In this document: piece after piece, positions 23,341-28,570 of the stretch
Position numbering within the stretch: position 1 is the first letter of the stretch
Layout: the number at the start of each line of letters is the position of its first letter
Source of the DNA: JANWXD01 sp037446115
GTDB lineage: Bacteria; Acidobacteriota; Terriglobia; Bryobacterales; Bryobacteraceae
NCBI GenBank assembly: GCA_037446115.1
Contig: JBBIJF010000043.1
Coordinates: forward strand, 1 to 28,570
Length of the DNA: 28,570 bases
Direction of reading: 5' to 3'
Notes under the pieces: generated by a model
Database searches by the model: none
What the model was told of the DNA's origin: nothing
The model's input: the letters and a program-made list of their open reading frames with translations, nothing else
Position numbers and translations under genes: made by a program

Positions 23341-26267
23341 CTTGGCATGGCCAGCAGCATCGCATCGAGCAGACGCTTTTCTTCGCTACCCTTGGGGTAT
23401 AAGGCCGAGAGCGCGTTGGCCAGCCGGAGGAAGTACGGCCCTCGTTCCTGCTCCGCTTTGAGCAGGTTGCGAAGCGCGTTGGTCCGCCCGCCGGCTTGCA
23501 ACAGCATGGCGGCGTGAACGCGATCGAGCGTGGTGGCTTCCGGCTGGGCTGCCGGCGCGTCTTCGGAGAGATCCATTCCGGTCCGCCGCCTCCTGGCCTT
23601 CGTCCTCGCCACCGGCTGATCCTCCTGGTCGGCAAACAATGTGAGCTGCCGCGTCACGGCGAGCGGGTCCTTCTCGAGCAGATCGGCAACGGCCTCCGAT
23701 CCGTCCTTACCGAACAGCTGCTTGGATCGCTCGCTCACCGCCATCAGACGCACGACGCCCTTCCTCGTTTCGATGATACGGCCTTCCCACTCGGGCAGGT
23801 TGATGCCCAGAGGGTGGGCGAACCGCCGGACCACATCGAAAACCAGGCTGTAGCCTTTGCCGGCTTTGGGCGCCGCGCTCTCCTCCTCTTCATCCTCCGC
23901 GGCTTCGTCTTCTTCGGACTCTTCGCTTGCGGCGAACTCGCCGTTGGTGCTTTGGAGGGTCCACAGGAACAGCGCCGTGAGCCGGGCGTCTTCTTCGAGC
24001 GCGCCAGCGGCCCCGTTGCGGGCGCGGGCTTCCGCGGTGCCGAGCACCTGCTCGAGCGCTGTGCGGCCGACCACTTCCCAGACCTTTTCGAGGTACTCGG
24101 CGAGTTTGACCTCGCGCCCGTCGGCCGTTTCTACACGGCTGTAGCGGCTGAAGATTTCGAGCGCCGGGCCGATGCAGGCGAAGACCAAGTCCGCGCCGCG
24201 GATGCCCTCATTCTGAAGGCGCTCCATCCAATCGCCGACGCGCTTGGGTAGCTCGCGCAGGACCTCGCCCCAGTCGCCGACCGGGGCGCTGTCCGGTCTC
24301 GGGCGACAGATGAGGTGTACGCTCGTCTCCAGAGCGGCGTAGCCCTGTCCGCGCATCCGCTGCTTTCGTTCGGTCGCTATCGGCCAGGAGCCCGTCGTCC
24401 GCCAGCCGGCGTCCACCAGCGCCGAAACCAGCGCCTCCCATCGGTCCGTCTCCTTGTGCGCGAAGACGACCGAGCCGACACCGTCCTCCCGGATGATCCG
24501 CTTCATCTGGCTGAATGCCTCTTTCATCCGACTTTCGTACCACACCCGGTCGTGCACGCCGCCGTCACTGACCGCGCGGTTCTCGGTCAGCTCTCGTGCC
24601 TTCTCGGTCTGCACTGCGGTAAAGGCCTGCGGCAGGCGGCTGCGTAGGCCGAGCCGGAGCCAGCCGTAGAAGAAGTCGGAAAGGTGAGCGTAAGGGATCT
24701 GGTTCGCGTACGGCGGATCGGTGAAAATCACGTCCACCGACTCCTCCGGCAGGATAGGGTCGAGCGCATTCGCAAGTAGCGGCGACGAAGGCTGGTAGCG
24801 CGTCGATGCCAAGTGTCGGAGGGCGCTTTGAACGCTTCGGACGGAGTAGCCGAGCCCTTCGCAGTTCGGACTCAACGGATTTCCTTCCACGAAGTCGGCC
24901 CGCATCGGGACGCCGGAACCCTGGATGAAGACCGACTTTACGCCTTCTGACAGCCACACGCAGAGCGAGGTGTGGTATTGGGCGTTGTCGGAGTAGGCCG
25001 TGTAAAGGCATGCCGCCAGAGCGTTGAGCAGGTCCTTGTCCTTTACCTGCTTCTCCGCCTCCTTGAGCGCGTCCTCGATGACCTTGTGGATGACCCAACG
25101 CGAAAAGCGCTGGCGGGGTGCAAGGATATCCGCCCAGTTGGTGATCCCGAATGGCCGCGGGCGGAACCCGGTATCGCCCTCGGGAGGTGCAGGCGGCATC
25201 TCAATGTGAACCTCATTCGCCCTGCTCCGGGCGTTCTCATATGCGGCCAAGTCGGCCTTCGTCGGCGTGAAGTAGTCCTTGCCCCTCCCGGCCGGGTTCT
25301 GCCTGACCACAGCCAGCATGAGGCCGTCGTTCGCTCCACCTCGTCTGTCGCGCAGCTGCGCTTGAACCCGTACCCGGCCCGTCACCATGCGACATTTCGG
25401 ACAGGTCGCGTTGTTCCCCGCGACCGTGCCAGATCGGACTTCCGTGTCGCTGGACGGCTCGTAGACCTCGACATTTGGCTCAAGGCCCCCCTCCGGATAA
25501 GAGATGCGGAGCGCCTTCTTCCGGCCTTTGGCTTGCGACAGCCACAGGTTGCGGACGAGCGGAATGGTCGCACCACAACCAGCGGCCTCGCACTTCACGA
25601 CGCGCGCCCAGAGGTAGGCGAGGGGTTTGCGCCCTTGGGCGTCGGCCGGGTAGTACTCGGCAAGCCTCCTTTCCACGTCCTTGAGGACCCAAGCCGACCA
25701 TTCCTCGAACAGATCGGCGAGCTCCGGACCTTTGCGCCCGCACCATTCGAGCGCGATCTTGAGTTGGAGCCAGGCGACCGGGTTCAGTTCGGAGGCTGTC
25801 ACCTCGCAGCCGAGGCGCAGCCCTTCCAGGGGGATGGAGCCGCCGCCGGAAAACGGATCGAAGACGTGAGGCGTTTGCCCGTGTGCAGCCTGAATGAGTC
25901 TCCGTGCAACTTCGACATAAACGCCTTTTCGCACCAAGTCCCATTCGGCGAGTTCCGCGACGAACGCTAGGAGGGCATGTAACAGATCAAGGTCTGAGGA
26001 TCCAACCTTTCGGAACTGCTGGAGCTCTTTCCTGGCGACCGCCTTGAAAGACTCCGGGCAGTGCGAATCGGTGGGATCGGGTAACAAGAGGGTCAGCAGA
26101 AGCGCGCGGCAGGAGGCCAGCGGGCGGCGGGCCCACCAACTGTGGAGTAGCGAGATGTGGCCGCTGTCCACGCGGGTCTTGATATTGTTCTCCCGAACGC
26201 ACGCTTCGTTGACCGCCGACAGGGCGAAGTCGATCTCGGCAAGTCGTCTGCAGTCCTTGGGGATCAT
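23337..26267 (-). CDS. DUF1156 DNA methyltransferase (defence-associated)
   Basis: A 976-residue protein with an N-terminal DUF1156 region (AEIDFALSAVN through HSWWARRPLASCRALLL, about 10-60) and a split adenine/cytosine-N4 type methyltransferase. The SAM-binding motif is FDPFSGGGSIPLEG (136-149) and the catalytic motif is FTDPPYANQIPYAHLSDFFY (515-534). Between them lies an insert with C226/C231 and C289/C292, which could bind zinc. A long C-terminal part includes an acidic stretch near residues 780-800 (ESEEDEAAEDEEEE). Proteins of this type are annotated with anti-phage islands next to DUF499 ATPases and helicases. Here the ATG overlaps the OLD nuclease stop (ATGA) and the stop overlaps the MNT start. 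It probably modifies host DNA for self-recognition. Confidence 0.88.
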   Translation of the reverse strand: MIPKDCRRLAEIDFALSAVNEACVRENNIKTRVDSGHISLLHSWWARRPLASCRALLLTLLLPDPTDSHCPESFKAVARKELQQFRKVGSSDLDLLHALLAFVAELAEWDLVRKGVYVEVARRLIQAAHGQTPHVFDPFSGGGSIPLEGLRLGCEVTASELNPVAWLQLKIALEWCGRKGPELADLFEEWSAWVLKDVERRLAEYYPADAQGRKPLAYLWARVVKCEAAGCGATIPLVRNLWLSQAKGRKKALRISYPEGGLEPNVEVYEPSSDTEVRSGTVAGNNATCPKCRMVTGRVRVQAQLRDRRGGANDGLMLAVVRQNPAGRGKDYFTPTKADLAAYENARSRANEVHIEMPPAPPEGDTGFRPRPFGITNWADILAPRQRFSRWVIHKVIEDALKEAEKQVKDKDLLNALAACLYTAYSDNAQYHTSLCVWLSEGVKSVFIQGSGVPMRADFVEGNPLSPNCEGLGYSVRSVQSALRHLASTRYQPSSPLLANALDPILPEESVDVIFTDPPYANQIPYAHLSDFFYGWLRLGLRSRLPQAFTAVQTEKARELTENRAVSDGGVHDRVWYESRMKEAFSQMKRIIREDGVGSVVFAHKETDRWEALVSALVDAGWRTTGSWPIATERKQRMRGQGYAALETSVHLICRPRPDSAPVGDWGEVLRELPKRVGDWMERLQNEGIRGADLVFACIGPALEIFSRYSRVETADGREVKLAEYLEKVWEVVGRTALEQVLGTAEARARNGAAGALEEDARLTALFLWTLQSTNGEFAASEESEEDEAAEDEEEESAAPKAGKGYSLVFDVVRRFAHPLGINLPEWEGRIIETRKGVVRLMAVSERSKQLFGKDGSEAVADLLEKDPLAVTRQLTLFADQEDQPVARTKARRRRTGMDLSEDAPAAQPEATTLDRVHAAMLLQAGGRTNALRNLLKAEQERGPYFLRLANALSALYPKGSEEKRLLDAMLLAMPR

Positions 26268-28303
26268 GCGCCAGCCCCCTCCGTCCTCTTGTTCTGCAGC
26301 CCGGGCATGGCGTCGTTGATCCGCTGGAAGAGCTGCTCAAATCCATTCAGCAGTTCGCTGGGCAACGCTGACGCACTCGACTTCGGAAGTTCGGCAAGAA
26401 GGAGCTTTGCAGGACGGCCCTTGTTGAATACCCGCCCTTCGGAATTCGGCTGGAGCCCACGCGCTTTAAGCGCGTCATCGATCCGCCGGATGATCTGTGA
26501 ATGGGCGTTGGGATTTACTTCCTCTTGGCTCAAAGGTTTTCCGCCAAGCTCCTTCTCGTAGGCGCGGTTGACGTAATCCAGGTAGAAGTCGACCGGGAAC
26601 AGATCCTCGATGGTAGCTTCATCCGCTCGCCCAAGAACCTGGCCAAGTAACAGCACATGGCGGTCCTTCATAATCCACTGTTTGATGAGGCCCTCGGCCA
26701 CGCGCCGGCCCTCAGGATCTGAGTCCAGAAGGACGACCACGTTGAGCTGCTGGCCCTGCAACATCGTTCCGACATAGGCGGCCTTCGTGGCTCCGCCGGA
26801 AGGCGTGATCACGATCCGCTCGTCAAGACTTGGCCGCCCCTCCGACCGGAGAATCGCGGCCATCGTCGAAAGAAGCCAGAAGTCCGTGACCCCCTCTACC
26901 ACCAGATTGAACGGACCGACGAAGAGGCTCTGGCTGATCGACAACCCCAAGGCTGCCTGGAGGGGGAAGCGCGCATGTTCATCTGCAGCGTAGAAGTCGG
27001 CAGAAACTTTCGTCCCGTGCTCTTTGCTCTCGCCGCAGACGCGGATGTTGTCGAGGCGCTCCATGTCGATCATGAACGGCATATGGGTGGTGTAGATGAG
27101 CTGGTTCCCTTTGGCGTATTCCCGAATCCGCTTGAGCAGGTCCCGCTGGGCTGCCGCATGCAGGTGCAGTCCGGGTTCATCTAGGAGAATGATGGCGTTC
27201 TTGAACGTGCCCTTCGTCTCGTAGAGGAAGGTCACATCGAAGGAGAAGAACCACTGGAACCCCTTCGAACGCTCGTTCAGCGGAACAAGCGCGGGTTGCA
27301 CTTCGTCACTCACAAAGGCGATGACGTGGTGCCCGTCAGCTTCAAATCGAACCTGATACTTCCTCTGCGACCAGTGGTCGGCGAGCCGCTTGGTCAGCGT
27401 GAGCGAGGCGTCGTTCATATCCAGCATGCGCTGTTCCCTGTCCTGAATCGTCGCCCGCTGGAACTCCTGGTCGAAGTCCAGGCCCGCCATCTCCAGGATC
27501 ATGAGGAAGGTCTTGTCCTGTTCGGTGAGCTGGTTCTGGTCTTTTCTCTGCTTGACTTGATCCAGGTACGCGACGCCCTGGAACGGCTTGTGATCGTCCA
27601 TGTAGATGAAGGTCGGGAGCCACTCCTGAACCTTCGCTTCCAGCTTCTCGCGGACGGCAGCCATGTCCGCTTCTTGAACGACCTTCTGGAGCACGGTCTT
27701 CACCCTAGCCGCTTCCGCCTGATCGGGCTGATGGTCCTTCTGGAGAGCGCTGTCTATCTGGACCCTCAAGGCATCCGTGGCCTTCCGCAGGCCAGCGACT
27801 CCTTCTTCACGGATCGCTTGGATCGTCTTGTTAGTGATCTCATTGATGGCCTGCTTAAGCTGGCCACTTACTTCATCCGCAGGCGTGCGGATTGCATCGC
27901 GTGCCCGGGATTCCAGCCAGTCCCGGGGAGGTTCGCTCGGCAAGTCGCTCGGGAGAAATGCGAACTTGAACTCGCCCCTGTACGTCTTCGAAATCTGGAC
28001 ACCGGTGGGGGCAATGCTGGCTGGGCACCACTCATGGATCTGTGGCTTCTCGGTATCCGTGAACTCGAACTTCGTCTCCACGACAACCTGGTCTTGGGAT
28101 CGCTCTTTGCGATGATCACGGGGCCACTCCCGGTCGATGTTGTAAGGCTCGGGACTGAAGGGGTTGAACTTGTGGAGGGCCTTGAGCAGAGCAGTCTTGC
28201 CGGATTCGTTCTTGCCGACGACCACCGTGATGTCGTCCACATCGACCCAGCCGGAATCGAGGATGGGGCGGTAAAAGAGCACCCTGAAGCTTTTCAGCTG
28301 CAT
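26264..28303 (-). CDS. OLD-family ATP-dependent nuclease (ATPase + TOPRIM)
   Basis: A 679-residue overcoming-lysogenization-defect type protein. The ABC/SMC-like ATPase has Walker A GKNESGKT (30-37), a coiled-coil-containing insert (about 140-300), a signature-like RSKGFQWF (345-352), Walker B AIILLDEPG with D375/E376, and switch H407 in YTTHMPF. A TOPRIM nuclease domain follows: LVVEGVTD (E470) and VVLLDSDPEG (D527, D529), the metal-binding triad. The frame is open far upstream, but the ATG at 28303 is preceded by GGGAGGT at ideal spacing and begins the first strand of the fold. It is 25 nt after a DUF3883 gene and overlaps the DUF1156 gene. Likely a DNA-cutting effector. Sampled stretches look less GC-rich than the housekeeping-like blocks. 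Confidence 0.92.
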   Translation of the reverse strand: MQLKSFRVLFYRPILDSGWVDVDDITVVVGKNESGKTALLKALHKFNPFSPEPYNIDREWPRDHRKERSQDQVVVETKFEFTDTEKPQIHEWCPASIAPTGVQISKTYRGEFKFAFLPSDLPSEPPRDWLESRARDAIRTPADEVSGQLKQAINEITNKTIQAIREEGVAGLRKATDALRVQIDSALQKDHQPDQAEAARVKTVLQKVVQEADMAAVREKLEAKVQEWLPTFIYMDDHKPFQGVAYLDQVKQRKDQNQLTEQDKTFLMILEMAGLDFDQEFQRATIQDREQRMLDMNDASLTLTKRLADHWSQRKYQVRFEADGHHVIAFVSDEVQPALVPLNERSKGFQWFFSFDVTFLYETKGTFKNAIILLDEPGLHLHAAAQRDLLKRIREYAKGNQLIYTTHMPFMIDMERLDNIRVCGESKEHGTKVSADFYAADEHARFPLQAALGLSISQSLFVGPFNLVVEGVTDFWLLSTMAAILRSEGRPSLDERIVITPSGGATKAAYVGTMLQGQQLNVVVLLDSDPEGRRVAEGLIKQWIMKDRHVLLLGQVLGRADEATIEDLFPVDFYLDYVNRAYEKELGGKPLSQEEVNPNAHSQIIRRIDDALKARGLQPNSEGRVFNKGRPAKLLLAELPKSSASALPSELLNGFEQLFQRINDAMPGLQNKRTEGAGA

Positions 28304-28328
28304 GTTCAGCGACCTCCCTTCGATGAGA

Positions 28329-28570
28329 TCATTCCGCCCCTCCATAGGGTGCCTGCCCCTCCCGCGCCTGCATGGGACGGGTGAGGGTATCCACGGATAG
28401 GTAGTAGTGGGCCACCCTGGTAACCTCGTGCCACTCGAAGCGGGCGGGGTCCTTGATCGGCTCCTGGAGCTGGGGCTTGCTGGCGCAGTTCGTGACGACG
28501 TAGAGCCAGTAGCAGTCGCGCCGGTCTTCGGCCACGCGACGTTCATTCGGTGTCAAAAGGATCGTGCCTG
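28329..28570 (-). CDS. C-terminus of a DUF3883-domain protein (5' end outside window)
   Basis: The last 80 or so residues of a gene whose frame stays open to the window edge. It reads LTPNERRVAEDRRDCYWLYVV, then TNCASKPQLQ, DPARFEWHEV and a final VAHYYLSVDTL with a short tail. This is the C-terminal DUF3883 module, commonly attached to large SNF2-type helicases and other defence ATPases, where it is thought to recognise nucleic acid. Its stop lies 25 nt before the OLD nuclease ATG on the same strand, so it belongs to the defence operon. Whether the missing part is a helicase cannot be seen here. Confidence 0.75.
   Translation of the reverse strand, partial: GTILLTPNERRVAEDRRDCYWLYVVTNCASKPQLQEPIKDPARFEWHEVTRVAHYYLSVDTLTRPMQAREGQAPYGGAE

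Overview
The window is high-GC bacterial DNA with dense, often overlapping genes. The mix suggests a Gram-negative environmental bacterium, most likely an acidobacterium (Bryobacterales/Solibacter-like). The grounds are a TolC/MFP/RND exporter, an Omp85-type barrel, a TPR-CHAT lipoprotein paired with a sigma factor, an ATP/ADP-translocase-like protein fused to HEAT repeats, and Ala/Arg-rich proteins. This assignment is inference; no rRNA or other taxonomic marker is present.

Layout. (1) 169-555 (-) is an OsmC-like protein, divergent from a four-gene efflux operon at 704-6555 (+): outer-membrane factor, membrane-fusion protein, RND pump and a small DUF2892 membrane protein. (2) 6591-8849 (+) holds a GT-C glycosyltransferase-like membrane protein, preceded by a TATAAT box and a 16-bp hairpin, then a small AAA/ABC-type ATPase with its own promoter-like sequence. 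(3) 8850-9320 has no ordinary gene but is rich in structure. It contains a predicted three-helix RNA fold whose closing helix buries an SD sequence ahead of an 8-codon ORF, a terminator-like hairpin, an extended -10 promoter and a 41-bp near-palindrome. (4) 9321-12455 (+) encodes a TPR-CHAT lipoprotein and an ECF-like sigma factor. (5) 12415-16961 (-) is a signalling operon: NTT/HEAT membrane protein, degenerate cNMP-binding-like protein, soluble histidine kinase and single-domain response regulator. A second, membrane-anchored kinase diverges from it at 17027 (+). (6) 17793-21933 (-) is an overlapping three-gene unit: Omp85-like barrel, exported protein with atypical-kinase-like motifs, and exported metallophosphoesterase. 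(7) 22197-28570 (-) is a defence island. In transcription order it holds the 3' end of a DUF3883 (helicase-type) gene, an OLD-family ATPase/TOPRIM nuclease, a DUF1156 DNA methyltransferase, an MNT nucleotidyltransferase, a HEPN protein, and a frameshifted remnant that I read as the C-terminus of a DUF499 ATPase.

How the genes fit together. Operon 1 should form one envelope-spanning exporter. In block 4 the CHAT protein may process or sense something that controls the sigma factor encoded 6 nt downstream. Block 6 looks like a surface or periplasmic phosphotransfer pair co-expressed with an outer-membrane barrel. In block 7 the DUF1156 gene and the DUF499 remnant suggest a methylase/ATPase defence locus that lost most of its ATPase gene, with MNT/HEPN now where that gene would have begun.

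The leads I consider strongest are the structured intergenic RNA at 8985-9112, the barrel/kinase-like/phosphatase operon, the CHAT-sigma pair with its palindromic promoter, and the rearranged defence operon.
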